Origin: Idiomarina loihiensis
GTDB taxonomy: Bacteria; Pseudomonadota; Gammaproteobacteria; Enterobacterales; Alteromonadaceae
Length of the DNA stretch: 64,000 bases
Assembly (NCBI RefSeq): GCF_024584785.1
Contig: NZ_CP074112.1
Location: 1,984,001-2,048,000 of the forward strand
Reading direction: 5' to 3'
Under the pieces are notes generated by a model that saw only the letters and a list, made by a program, of their open reading frames with translations, made no database searches and was not told the DNA's origin. The translations under genes were made by a program, and so were the position numbers. The first letter of the stretch is position 1. Each line of letters starts with the position of its first letter. This document shows, piece by piece, positions 9,271 to 17,796 of this stretch.

Positions 9271-11160
9271 GTGCCAAAGAAGTTACTCCTGTGCATGGTT
9301 ATTATTGGCTTAACTGCCTGTGCCAGTGGTCCATCACCTAGCACCAGCGATAGCACTGTGCCTATATCATCGACTCCAGTGCTGCAGGATATTCCGTCGG
9401 CAGCCAATCGCAGTGCGGCAGAATGGTTAGAACGCGCTGCTGCCAGTAGCGGTAGCGAGCGCTCCGATGCCCTGTTACAGGCGGCGTTGCAATTGCAAAA
9501 AGACGATGCTTGGCAAGCTAGTGCCGCAGTTATTGCTCAGCTGCAACGGTATCAGTCAGAGTTATCCCTTAGCGCGCCACAACAACGCTTCCTAACCTTG
9601 TTAGAAGCTCGTTTTGCTGCCCATCAACAACGCTGGCCTTACGTTGATGCCTTGCTGAAGCCCCTATTACAGCCACGGCAAACAACCGACTATAGGATGC
9701 AAACCTTAGAGCTGGCATTAACGAGCGCCATTGCCCAGCGCCGCTGGGTGATTGCCGCCGAGTTACAATTACAATTATTAGAGCAGCCGCAATACCAAGC
9801 CAGTGCCGGACAGATCTGGGCAGTGCTGCAACATTTACCTGAACCCGCCGCGATTCAGCCACCAGCTAGTGGTTTTCGTAATAAAGTCACGGCCGGTTGG
9901 TTACGCTTAGTGCAGCATATTCACGCCAGTGCCATCGATGTCAATGACACTAGTGATGAGACCGGTAGCCAAGTCTCTTTGTTGACCCATTTACAGCAAT
10001 GGCAAACAGAGTTTGCTGATCACCCAGCTACGGCGGTTGCGAACGAATTAATGAGCGATTATCAGGCGGGTCTGCAACGGGCGAACTTGGGCCAGCAACA
10101 AGCTATAGTGCTGTTGCCGTTAAGCGGACAATATCGTAGCCAAGGGCAAGCGGTACGCGATGGGATCGTGAAAGCCTTAGCCGCGCAGCCGCAGCTGTCG
10201 GCGCGCTTTATTGACAGCAATGGTTTTGATTTTGCGACTTTACCGGGGCTGTTAGAAACCAGCCAAACCGACCTCATTATTGGGCCCCTGTTAAAAGACA
10301 AAGTGGCGGAAATGAGTAAGCTAGAGCTGCCTAAACAGCTACGCTGGCTTACCCTGAACGAACTTGAACAAGGCCTGGATAACCGTTTGCCAGGACAAAG
10401 CTTTTTTGCCTTAGATACAGAAACAGAAGTGCGCCAAGCAGCCGCACATATTGCCGCCCAAGGCTTTAAGCAGCCGTTGGTGTTGGCGCCGGCCACAAAT
10501 CGCGGCGAGCAACTGGCGAATGAATTCGCTCAAGCTTGGCTGGAGGCTCAGCCTGACCAAGTAGAGGCCGGCCAAGGTCGCTACACCAACACGGAAGAAA
10601 TGAAAACAGCGGTACAAGACCAATTAGGCGTCACCACCAGTGAAGCGCGCATTTGGCAAGTGAAAATTGCCGCAGGTAAAATCATCGTCGATAGCCAATA
10701 CCGCAGCCGCGCCGATATTGATGCCATCTACTTGGTGGGTGGGATTGAACAAACGCGCTTGTTAAAGCCCTTTATTGATGTGAATATTTCGCCCTTTATG
10801 CAGGCGATTCCTGTGTATGCTAACTCTTCTAGCCACACCTTAAATAACGATTTGAGTGAAAACGACCTCAACGGCGTGCATTTTACCGACGCAGAATGGT
10901 TGATTCCTGGGCATGCCCAGCAACAACAGCTACAGCAGCTGCTCAGCCAACGTTCTGATTGGGGCTATAGTCACGCTCGTCTTGCGGCGTTTGGCCACGA
11001 TGCGGTGCTATTGGCGCAGCAATTAAGCCTATTACAACGAGTACCTGGACTATCTCTTACTGGTTTAACCGGACGCTTGCATATCGACCAAGGTCGCGTA
11101 CAACGCGATTTGGCTTGGGCCAGCTACCAAGGCCATGAGGTGATTGCCGATAACGACTAA
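9271..11160 (+). CDS. lpoA: LpoA, outer-membrane lipoprotein activator of PBP1A
   Basis: Lipoprotein that reaches through the wall to stimulate PBP1A transpeptidation. 629 residues with a GTG start preceded by AAAGGA. The signal peptide MPKKLLLCMVIIGLTACASG ends in a lipobox with Cys17. The N-terminal half is a helical, TPR-like Gln/Leu/Ala-rich region. The C-terminal half, from about residue 277 (AIVLLPLSGQYRSQGQAVRDG), has the periplasmic-binding-protein fold of the LppC/LpoA family, with DLIIGPLLKDKV. First gene of a four-gene operon. Confidence 0.94.
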   Translation: MPKKLLLCMVIIGLTACASGPSPSTSDSTVPISSTPVLQDIPSAANRSAAEWLERAAASSGSERSDALLQAALQLQKDDAWQASAAVIAQLQRYQSELSLSAPQQRFLTLLEARFAAHQQRWPYVDALLKPLLQPRQTTDYRMQTLELALTSAIAQRRWVIAAELQLQLLEQPQYQASAGQIWAVLQHLPEPAAIQPPASGFRNKVTAGWLRLVQHIHASAIDVNDTSDETGSQVSLLTHLQQWQTEFADHPATAVANELMSDYQAGLQRANLGQQQAIVLLPLSGQYRSQGQAVRDGIVKALAAQPQLSARFIDSNGFDFATLPGLLETSQTDLIIGPLLKDKVAEMSKLELPKQLRWLTLNELEQGLDNRLPGQSFFALDTETEVRQAAAHIAAQGFKQPLVLAPATNRGEQLANEFAQAWLEAQPDQVEAGQGRYTNTEEMKTAVQDQLGVTTSEARIWQVKIAAGKIIVDSQYRSRADIDAIYLVGGIEQTRLLKPFIDVNISPFMQAIPVYANSSSHTLNNDLSENDLNGVHFTDAEWLIPGHAQQQQLQQLLSQRSDWGYSHARLAAFGHDAVLLAQQLSLLQRVPGLSLTGLTGRLHIDQGRVQRDLAWASYQGHEVIADND

Positions 11161-11186
11161 CAGCGCTGTGGCGCTAAGGACAAGGA

Positions 11187-11537
11187 ATGTCAAAACAACA
11201 AGATGGCGGTTTAGGGGAGGCTCTGGCGCTTGAATATTTGGAGGGTCAAGGCTTACACTTGGTCACCAAGAATTTTCGTTGTGAGATGGGCGAAATTGAC
11301 CTCATTTTAAAAGAGGGCAAGACTTTTGTGTTCGTAGAAGTTAAAGTTCGCGCAGACGAAACTTTTGCTTCTGTATTGGAACAAATAAAGCCCCAGCAAT
11401 GTCAACGAATACGACGCTGCGCGCAGTTTTTTTTAATCACCGAAGGGTTAAACGAACATTATACGTCGATGCGTTTTGATGTGGTTGCACTAGTAAGCGA
11501 TTACAACTCAATGCAATGGCTACCCGATGCTTTTTAA
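11187..11537 (+). CDS. yraN: YraN family (UPF0102) predicted endonuclease-fold protein
   Basis: Small (116 aa) protein of the UPF0102 family, which has a Holliday-junction-resolvase-like nuclease fold; its cellular role is not settled. The family core GEIDLILKEGKTFVFVEVKVR carries the D...ExK nuclease-like triad. An AAGGA directly precedes the ATG. It sits 26 bases after lpoA and 9 before diaA, the standard lpoA-yraN-diaA-dolP order. Confidence 0.9.
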   Translation: MSKQQDGGLGEALALEYLEGQGLHLVTKNFRCEMGEIDLILKEGKTFVFVEVKVRADETFASVLEQIKPQQCQRIRRCAQFFLITEGLNEHYTSMRFDVVALVSDYNSMQWLPDAF

Positions 11538-11546
11538 GAGGCTTAC

Positions 11547-12128
11547 ATGGATCCCATGCAAGAGCAGATAAAGACCTTATTTACCGAAGGTATTCAGACC
11601 CAAATAGCGGCCGCAGATCAGTTGCAAGAGCCGTTGCAGCGCGCTGCTGAATTGCTGGTGGCCACCTTGCTTAGCGGCCAGAAAATCTATTGCTGCGGTG
11701 AGGGTATGGCCCATGCCACCTCACGGCATTTTGCCCACATTATGCTCACCGGCTTGAGTTTTGAGCGGCCGCCGTTTCCTGTTACCAGCCTGCATGCAGA
11801 TTTTGGTGCGAATGATCATCAAGCGGTATTTGCGCAGCAATTACAGGCAGTTGGCCAAGCCAATGATGTGGTGCTGGTGCTTAGTGCTGGCGCTCGCGCA
11901 CCGCGTACCGCTCGTGCGCTAGAAGCAGCCCTCGGACGTAACATGCTGATTGTAGCTATTACGCAAGAGGGCGATCATGACATTGCTGGGTTATTAGGCC
12001 CCGACGACGTGGAAATCAGAATACCCACGACGAATATCGCTCGGGCGAGTGAACACTTATTACAAACCGTAAATATGCTTTGCAGTTTAGTTGAACATCA
12101 AATTTTTCCACAGGAGATGGATGAATGA
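11547..12128 (+). CDS. diaA: DiaA-like SIS-domain protein (DnaA initiator-associating)
   Basis: Single SIS-domain protein of 193 residues, matching DiaA, which promotes DnaA assembly at oriC. Supporting motifs are GQKIYCCGEGMAHATSRHFAHIM, LVLSAGARAPRTARALEAA and the C-terminal HLLQTVNMLCSLVEHQIF. The phosphosugar-binding loop, usually GNGxSA in this family, reads GEGMAHA, so ligand binding may be altered or lost. The assignment rests largely on gene order (lpoA-yraN-diaA-dolP). Overlaps dolP as ATGA. Confidence 0.87.
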   Translation: MDPMQEQIKTLFTEGIQTQIAAADQLQEPLQRAAELLVATLLSGQKIYCCGEGMAHATSRHFAHIMLTGLSFERPPFPVTSLHADFGANDHQAVFAQQLQAVGQANDVVLVLSAGARAPRTARALEAALGRNMLIVAITQEGDHDIAGLLGPDDVEIRIPTTNIARASEHLLQTVNMLCSLVEHQIFPQEMDE

Positions 12129-12688
12129 AGCGCTATCAAGCACTCTTAGCAGCTGCCACCTGCAGCATCATGTTGAGCGGTTGTGCCGCAGCCTTAGTTG
12201 GCGCCACCGCGGTAGGTATTTCAGCCGCTACGGATAGTCGTAGCTTAGGTACGCAGTTGGACGATCAAACCATCGAACTGCGAGTGATTCGTAAGCTCAA
12301 AGGTGATAGCCGTTTGGATGACACGCGCATTCAGGTAGTGGCGTTTAATCGTTCGGTGCTGTTGTTAGGCCAAGTCAGCGATAGCTCTTTGTATGATTTA
12401 GTCAATCATTTAGTGCGCAACACCGAGGGTGTTAGCAAGGTCCATAATGAATTACGTATTGCGCCTGTTATCGATGTGGCACAAATCAGTAAAGACACTT
12501 GGATCACCAGTAAAATTAAGGCACAGTTAGTTGCTGATGAGAACGTGAAAGCAGTGCACATTAAAGTAATCACAGAGAACAATGAAGTGGCGTTGATGGG
12601 TTTAGTTAGCCCAGAACAAGCTCGCCAAGCCATTGATATTGCCCGCAACGTTAGCGGAGTGACGCAGGTCATTGACGCTTTTCAATAA
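12125..12688 (+). CDS. dolP: DolP (YraP), dual-BON-domain outer-membrane lipoprotein
   Basis: Outer-membrane lipoprotein that supports envelope integrity and septal amidase regulation. 187 residues; the signal peptide has the lipobox LSGC with Cys20. Two BON domains follow, at about 45-115 (IELRVIRKLKGDSRLDDTRI) and 122-187 (WITSKIKAQLVADENVKAVH). Translationally coupled to diaA by ATGA and followed by a strong terminator. Confidence 0.94.
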   Translation: MKRYQALLAAATCSIMLSGCAAALVGATAVGISAATDSRSLGTQLDDQTIELRVIRKLKGDSRLDDTRIQVVAFNRSVLLLGQVSDSSLYDLVNHLVRNTEGVSKVHNELRIAPVIDVAQISKDTWITSKIKAQLVADENVKAVHIKVITENNEVALMGLVSPEQARQAIDIARNVSGVTQVIDAFQ

Positions 12689-12720
12689 GCGGTTAACGGC
12701 GTTATGGCGTTCGGAAAAAG

Positions 12721-12749
12721 AAAAAGGCGACACCAAGGTCGCCTTTTTT
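12721..12749. terminator. Bidirectional terminator between dolP and sspB
   Basis: AAAAAGGCGAC and GTCGCCTTTTT form an 11-bp stem around ACCAAG, with T runs on both strands. It serves the convergent dolP and sspB transcripts. Confidence 0.85.
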
Positions 12750-12790
12750 GTCTTTGTCTGATGGGCTAGTTAACGCCGCTTACTTGCCGC

Positions 12791-13303
12791 TTATTTAATT
12801 ACGCGAAGATGAGAACGTTTGGCCGCCTTATTTTTCGCGTTAGCATCGGCGTTAGAGTCAGCCTTACCACTACTAGCAGAATCTTCACTAGAAGCTAGGC
12901 TAATGGCGTCACCCTCAACATCATCATCCCCAGCTTGCTCTTCTGCTGCGAGTTCTGCAGCAATCCAAGCCTCGTAGGCAGGCTCTGCTTCAAACATGGT
13001 ACCGGCACCATTCTCGCGGGCGTATAAGGCCACTACGGCGGCCATGGGCACCACTACATGATGAGGTTTACCAGAGAAGCGCGCATGAAAGCTAATTTGC
13101 TCATTCGAGATAGCAAACTGGCCAACAGCAGTAGGCGTGATGTTCAGAATGATCTGGCCATCTTCAACAAACTCCCACGGTAATTGGCAATGGGGCACAG
13201 TTGCCGCGACCACCAAGTGAGGCGTGAGCTGATTATCCAGTAGCCAATCGTAAATCGCCCGTACTAGGTACGGGCGACGAGGGGTCATAACCGGCTCACT
13301 CAC
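12791..13303 (-). CDS. sspB: SspB, ClpXP adaptor for ssrA-tagged proteins
   Basis: Delivers SsrA-tagged peptides to ClpXP. 170 residues with a GTG start overlapping the sspA TGA as GTGA. TPRRPYLVRAIYDWLLDN aligns with the E. coli start region. The flexible acidic, Ser/Ala-rich linker ends in the C-terminal LRVIK, the ClpX-docking tail (LRVVK in E. coli). Second gene of sspA-sspB. Confidence 0.95.
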   Translation of the reverse strand: MSEPVMTPRRPYLVRAIYDWLLDNQLTPHLVVAATVPHCQLPWEFVEDGQIILNITPTAVGQFAISNEQISFHARFSGKPHHVVVPMAAVVALYARENGAGTMFEAEPAYEAWIAAELAAEEQAGDDDVEGDAISLASSEDSASSGKADSNADANAKNKAAKRSHLRVIK

Positions 13304-13929
13304 CGGCCTAACTCACGTTCACTGTCAGTCAGTGATTCTTGGAAAGAGTCGCGCTCAAAAACCCGTACCATATAGGCTTTTACCGCTTTCGCACCGGTAC
13401 CTTCAAGTTCGATGCCATAGCTAGGCAAACGCCATAACAGCGGAGCTAGGTAGCAATCAACTAAGCTGAACTCTTCGCTCATAAAGAACGGCGTATCAGC
13501 AAAGATAGGGGCTAACGCTAAAATACCTTCACGCAATTCTTGGCGCGCCGCGTCCGCATTCTTGCCACCAGCAAGAATGGTATCAGCGAGCGCATACCAA
13601 TCACGATCAATACGGTACATCATCAAGCGGCTGGTACCACGGGCTACCGGGTACACTGGCATCAATGGCGGATGCGGAAAACGCTCATCTAGATACTCCA
13701 TGATGATGTGGGCGTTATACAACACCAACTCACGGTCTAGTAAAGTCGGTAACGCATCAGCGTATGGGTTTAGCTGAATTAAGTCTTCCGGACGATTGTC
13801 TGGATCGACATAAATTATCTCTACGCCCACTCCTTTTTCCGCTAATACGATTCGGGCTTGATGACTACGTAAGTCATTTTGGCCCGAGAATAAGGTCATT
13901 ACCGACCGTTTGTTTGCCGCAACCGACAT
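13300..13929 (-). CDS. sspA: SspA, stringent starvation protein A (RNA polymerase-associated)
   Basis: GST-fold protein that binds RNA polymerase and affects stationary-phase and stress transcription. The start MSVAANKRSVMTLFSG (209 residues) was chosen because GGAG sits just before it; an ATG five codons upstream overlaps that site. Key segments are MTLFSGQNDLRSHQARIVLAEKG and IIMEYLDERFPHPPLMPV, characteristic of SspA. Closely follows petC on the same strand, as in many gammaproteobacteria. Confidence 0.95.
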   Translation of the reverse strand: MSVAANKRSVMTLFSGQNDLRSHQARIVLAEKGVGVEIIYVDPDNRPEDLIQLNPYADALPTLLDRELVLYNAHIIMEYLDERFPHPPLMPVYPVARGTSRLMMYRIDRDWYALADTILAGGKNADAARQELREGILALAPIFADTPFFMSEEFSLVDCYLAPLLWRLPSYGIELEGTGAKAVKAYMVRVFERDSFQESLTDSERELGR

Positions 13930-13946
13930 ATTACTCTCCATCAAAC

Positions 13947-14696
13947 TTACTTCACGTCTCTGAAGAATTCGCGCTTAAGTAGCACTGCGAATACTAAGAA
14001 GACCAATAAGAAACCGAAGACATACCAACCGATTTTGCGTTGTTGCAACATCATCGGCTCGCCGGTGTAGACCAAGAAATTAGTCAGGTCTAGCATGGCT
14101 TGGTCGTACTCAGCTTCTGTTAGCATGCCGCTGCCATCAGTTTTGATGCCAACGTACACATCTTTCATTTCACCGTCGATAAGCTTAGCTTCGGTAGTTT
14201 TGCGTGGCACACCTTGCAACTCTTGCAACACGTGCGGCATACCTACGTTAGGGAAGACGGTATTGTTAACGCCAAACGGACGGGTCTCATCTACGTAGAA
14301 CGAACGTAGATAGGTATAAATCCAGTCAGCGCCACGTACCCGTGCAACCAAAGTTAAATCAGGTGCTGCAGTACCAAACCAGTTACCAGCATCTTCAGTG
14401 GCCATCGCGTTGGTGATTAAATCACCTACTTTCTCGCCAGTGAATTGCAAGTTCTCAATACCCAAGTCTTCAGGGATCTCAAGATCTTTGAAGGTGCGGT
14501 TATAACGCTGGTATTGCATTGAGTGACAACCCAAGCAGTAGTTCATGAACAATTGTGCGCCGCGTTGCATGGACGCTTTGTCATGCATGTCTACTTCTGC
14601 TTTATCGAGGGGTACTGTCGGGCCAGCCGCTAAAGTTGCGACCGACCACAGTGATGCTGCTACCAGCAGAGTATTTTTAAGAAGCTGTTTCATCAC
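13947..14696 (-). CDS. petC: PetC, cytochrome c1 of the bc1 complex
   Basis: Heme-c subunit that passes electrons from the Rieske protein to soluble cytochrome c. 249 residues with a cleavable signal peptide (about 1-24) and the heme-binding CLGCH at 54-58. The periplasmic domain is held by a C-terminal membrane helix (WYVFGFLLVFLVFAVLL, about 224-240) before KREFFRDVK. Start overlaps the petB stop by four bases. Third gene of petABC. Confidence 0.96.
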   Translation of the reverse strand: MMKQLLKNTLLVAASLWSVATLAAGPTVPLDKAEVDMHDKASMQRGAQLFMNYCLGCHSMQYQRYNRTFKDLEIPEDLGIENLQFTGEKVGDLITNAMATEDAGNWFGTAAPDLTLVARVRGADWIYTYLRSFYVDETRPFGVNNTVFPNVGMPHVLQELQGVPRKTTEAKLIDGEMKDVYVGIKTDGSGMLTEAEYDQAMLDLTNFLVYTGEPMMLQQRKIGWYVFGFLLVFLVFAVLLKREFFRDVK

Positions 14697-15955
14697 TTAG
14701 TAATCCTCTCTGGAACTGGTTTTGTGTTTTCGTTTTTGCTGTAGAAGAACAGCAGTACGAAGAACGCAAAATACAAGAAAGTGAACACTCGAGCAAAGAA
14801 GGTATAAACCTCAGTTGCCGGCTTCAAGCCTAAGTAACCCAGTGCAATAAAGCTGATTGCAAATACCGTTAGGTTAAATTTGTGGAAGCCACTACGGTAG
14901 CGCACTGAACGCACTTTACCGCGGTCTAACCATGGCAATACAAACAAGGCTACGATTGCACCAAACATTAAGATAACACCTAATAACTTATCTGGTACCG
15001 CACGCAAAATCGCATAGAACGGCGTGAAATACCAAACGGGTGCAATGTGCGCTGGTGTTTTCAGTGGGTTCGCAGCTTCAAAGTTCGGTGGCTCTAGGAA
15101 TAGGCCGCCCATGGCTGGAGCAAAGAAAATCACGTAGCAGAAGAAGAACAAGAAGATAGCTACACCCACCAAATCTTTCACGATGTAATACGGGAAGAAT
15201 GGGAAAGCATCAACAATGTCGTACTTCTTGGTGAAGCGCTCATGGAACTGGAACTTCGGCTTCTCAGACTCAGGTACAGAACCTTTTGGCTTCTTAATCG
15301 AAATACCTTCTGGGTTGTTCGATCCAACTTCGTGTAAGGCGATAATGTGTAAGAACACCAAAATCACTAACACTAATGGCAACGCGATCACGTGTAAGGC
15401 AAAGAAGCGGTTTAGAGTGGCACCGGAGATAACATAGTCACCCCGAATCCATAGGGTTAAATCATCGCCAACAAACGGAATAGCACCGAACAGCGAGATG
15501 ATAACCTGAGCACCCCAGTAAGACATTTGACCCCATGGTAACAGGTAGCCCATAAAGGCTTCGGCCATTAACACCAAGAAGATCAGCATACCGAACACCC
15601 ATAGTAATTCACGAGGTTTCTGGTAAGAGCCGTACATCATGCCGCGGAACATATGCAAATACACCACCACGAAGAAGGCGGAAGCACCCGTTGAGTGCAT
15701 GTAACGTAGCAACCAACCGTATTCAATGTCACGCATGATAAATTCAACAGAAGCAAACGCGCCTTCTGCAGAAGGAACATAATTCATGGTTAACCATACC
15801 CCGGTAAGGATTTGGTTAACTAACACCAACGTTGCTAGCACCCCAAAGATGTACCAGAAGTTGAAGTTTTTCGGAGCTGGATATTGCGCTAAGTGGATAT
15901 TCCACGTTTTGGTCATCGGAATGCGTTCGTCAAACCAGGCTATGAGTTTGTTCAT
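14693..15955 (-). CDS. petB: PetB, cytochrome b of the bc1 complex
   Basis: Diheme membrane subunit containing the Qo and Qi sites. 420 residues with eight hydrophobic segments. Two histidine pairs for the b hemes are visible in YMHSTGASAFFVVVYLHM and FALHVIALPLVLVILVFLH. The Qo-site motif, PEWY in mitochondria, reads PVWY here (APVWYFTPFYAILRAVPD). It is a full-length single-chain cytochrome b, not the split b6/subunit IV form. Touches petA by one base and overlaps petC by four. Confidence 0.96.
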   Translation of the reverse strand: MNKLIAWFDERIPMTKTWNIHLAQYPAPKNFNFWYIFGVLATLVLVNQILTGVWLTMNYVPSAEGAFASVEFIMRDIEYGWLLRYMHSTGASAFFVVVYLHMFRGMMYGSYQKPRELLWVFGMLIFLVLMAEAFMGYLLPWGQMSYWGAQVIISLFGAIPFVGDDLTLWIRGDYVISGATLNRFFALHVIALPLVLVILVFLHIIALHEVGSNNPEGISIKKPKGSVPESEKPKFQFHERFTKKYDIVDAFPFFPYYIVKDLVGVAIFLFFFCYVIFFAPAMGGLFLEPPNFEAANPLKTPAHIAPVWYFTPFYAILRAVPDKLLGVILMFGAIVALFVLPWLDRGKVRSVRYRSGFHKFNLTVFAISFIALGYLGLKPATEVYTFFARVFTFLYFAFFVLLFFYSKNENTKPVPERITK

Positions 15956-16545
15956 TAGGCTTGCTCCCCGTCTTCACCCACCAAGATGGTTGTGTCATTG
16001 ATGTAGTAATGAGGTGGAACCACTAGGTTGTATGGTGCCGGAACCCCTTGGAATACACGGCCAGCAATATCAAAGATCGAACCGTGACATGGACAGAAGA
16101 AACCCGATTTAGCATCGTCAACATAGTCACTAAAGCCAACATCTAAGAATTGCGGTGAGCAACCTAAGTGGGTACAAATACCAACGGCCACAAAGAATTC
16201 TTCTTTGCGTGAGCGATGCAAGTTCTTGGCATACTCTGGCTGTTGTGGTTCATCAGAATTTGGGTCACGTAAACGGTCGTTAACCGCTTCTAACGATGCC
16301 AACATTTCAGGGGTCCGACGTACCACCCAAACTGGCTGGCCTCGCCATTCAACACGAATCAATTGACCCGGCTCGGCTTTTCCAATGTTCACTTCCACTG
16401 GGGCACCCGCGTTTTTGGCTTTCTCACTTGGGTTCCATGATGCAATGAAAGGAACGGCAACGCCAACCGCACCAGCAGCCCCGACAACAGATGTCGCGAC
16501 AGTTAGGAAACGACGGCGGCCTTTATCTACAGGCGCATTGCTCAT
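15955..16545 (-). CDS. petA: PetA, Rieske iron-sulfur subunit of the bc1 complex
   Basis: Membrane-anchored 2Fe-2S protein. 196 residues. Twin-arginine-type start KGRRRFLTVATSVVGAAGAV provides both Tat signal and membrane anchor. Cluster ligands lie in CTHLGCSP and CPCHGS, both intact, with the disulfide cysteines. First gene of petABC with its own promoter upstream. Confidence 0.96.
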   Translation of the reverse strand: MSNAPVDKGRRRFLTVATSVVGAAGAVGVAVPFIASWNPSEKAKNAGAPVEVNIGKAEPGQLIRVEWRGQPVWVVRRTPEMLASLEAVNDRLRDPNSDEPQQPEYAKNLHRSRKEEFFVAVGICTHLGCSPQFLDVGFSDYVDDAKSGFFCPCHGSIFDIAGRVFQGVPAPYNLVVPPHYYINDTTILVGEDGEQA

Positions 16546-16669
16546 CCACTTACTCTCCGTTTGGACGCTTCACGAAACTTAGCCGTGAAGTCAGTAATTA
16601 GCTACTGCTTAGGTTCCCATTAAGACGAATGATGCTCGTTTTAAGGGAATCGGCAAAAAATGCCTTCAG

Positions 16670-16698
16670 ATGATAAAGAAATACCCTGATTTTTACAA
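16670..16698 (-). promoter_or_regulatory. Sigma-70 promoter of petABC(-sspAB)
   Basis: TTGTAA (16698-16693), 17 bases, TATCAT (16675-16670) on the minus strand, about 125 bases before petA and just after the rpsI terminator. The rest of the 212-base rpsI-petA gap shows nothing else clear. Confidence 0.55.
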
Positions 16699-16709
16699 GG
16701 ACAAAGACA

Positions 16710-16737
16710 AAAAACCCGGCACAAAGGCCGGGTTTTT
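16710..16737 (-). terminator. Terminator after rplM-rpsI
   Basis: AAAAACCCGGC, loop, GCCGGGTTTTT: an 11-bp stem with a T run on the minus strand, 21 bases after the rpsI stop. Confidence 0.88.
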
Positions 16738-16757
16738 GACGTACTCGAGATTTCGAA

Positions 16758-17150
16758 TTAACGCTTCGAGAACTGAGGACGTTTACGTGCTTTGTGCAAG
16801 CCGACTTTCTTACGTTCAACTTGACGTGCGTCACGAGTAACGTAACCTGCACGACGTAAGTCACCACGTAGGGTTTCGTCGTATTGCATAAGTGCGCGAG
16901 TGATACCGTGACGCACTGCGCCAGCTTGACCACTTGAACCACCACCTTTAACAGTGATGTATAAGTCGAATTTTTCAACCATGTCTACTAACTCAAGCGG
17001 TTGACGAACAACCATACGAGCAGTTTCACGACCAAAGTATTCTTCTAAAGTGCGGTTGTTGATGCTGATGTTGCCGCTGCCTGGACGCAAGAAAACACGT
17101 GCAGTAGAGCTTTTGCGACGACCAGTACCGTAGTATTGATTCTGTGCCAT
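16758..17150 (-). CDS. rpsI: Ribosomal protein S9 (uS9)
   Basis: Small-subunit protein whose C-terminal tail reaches the P site. 130 residues, full length. Starts [20 protein letters not shown] and ends in the conserved basic tail [11 protein letters not shown], including the terminal SKR that touches P-site tRNA. Lies 17 bases after rplM in the universal rplM-rpsI pair. Confidence 0.98.
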   Translation of the reverse strand: MAQNQYYGTGRRKSSTARVFLRPGSGNISINNRTLEEYFGRETARMVVRQPLELVDMVEKFDLYITVKGGGSSGQAGAVRHGITRALMQYDETLRGDLRRAGYVTRDARQVERKKVGLHKARKRPQFSKR

Positions 17151-17167
17151 GTTGTTAATGCTCCGTC

Positions 17168-17596
17168 TTAAATTTCAAGTTGTTTAGGCTGCTGAGCAAT
17201 ATGGTTATGCTCTGCACCTGCGTATACTTTCAGTTTACGGAACATGGCACGACCCAATGGACCACGAGGTAACATACCTTTCACCGCTTTCTGAATTACC
17301 ATTTCTGGCTTCTTAGCAATCAACTTCTCGAAGTTGATTTCTTTGATACCACCTGGGTAACCCGTGTGTGAATAATACATTTTGTTCTGTGCCTTACGGC
17401 CAGTAACAGCCACTTTCTCAGCGTTTACGATGATGATGTAATCACCAGTGTCTACGTGAGGAGTGTATTCAGGCTTGTGCTTACCACGTAAGCGACGAGC
17501 TACTTCAGTAGCCAAACGACCTAAGGTTTTACCTTCGGCGTCAATAACATACCAGTCACGTTGTACAGTTTCTGGTTTTGCAACAAATGTACTCAT
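17168..17596 (-). CDS. rplM: Ribosomal protein L13 (uL13)
   Basis: Early-assembling large-subunit protein and, in E. coli, the repressor of its own rplM-rpsI mRNA. 142 residues, full length. Motifs [38 protein letters not shown] and [19 protein letters not shown] are typical. A long leader with a strong hairpin lies upstream. Confidence 0.98.
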   Translation of the reverse strand: MSTFVAKPETVQRDWYVIDAEGKTLGRLATEVARRLRGKHKPEYTPHVDTGDYIIIVNAEKVAVTGRKAQNKMYYSHTGYPGGIKEINFEKLIAKKPEMVIQKAVKGMLPRGPLGRAMFRKLKVYAGAEHNHIAQQPKQLEI

Positions 17597-17650
17597 TGGA
17601 AACTTACTCTTTTTTTAAGGTTCACGACAGTAGTTCCGGGCTTCCCCGCG

Positions 17651-17672
17651 AACCACAACAACCGTTGTGGTT
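17651..17672 (-). promoter_or_regulatory. Leader hairpin of rplM mRNA, candidate L13 autoregulatory site
   Basis: AACCACAAC and GTTGTGGTT form a perfect 9-bp stem with a four-base loop in the leader, between the promoter and the rplM start. It lacks a T run, so it is not a terminator. In E. coli L13 represses its own mRNA; that this hairpin is the site here is inference. Confidence 0.45.
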
Positions 17673-17718
17673 AATTGCCACATAGCGGTTAGTTGTACCT
17701 GTAACGTGGGCTGCGCGG

Positions 17719-17747
17719 ATTATAGGGAAAAGGGGTTAAAAGATCAA
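17719..17747 (-). promoter_or_regulatory. Sigma-70 promoter of rplM-rpsI
   Basis: TTGATC (17747-17742), 17 bases, and a consensus TATAAT (17724-17719) followed by a GC-rich CCGCGC discriminator, as expected for a growth-rate-controlled ribosomal promoter. It gives a leader of about 115 bases. Confidence 0.8.
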
Positions 17748-17796
17748 CAACCCCGTGCAGATGTTTTTTACCTTGCCTAGCTCGGGTCAACTTAGG

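Noticed and set aside
16598-16978. 126-codon frame overlapping rpsI and its terminator
   Set aside because: It crosses the intrinsic terminator and lies out of frame in a ribosomal protein gene.
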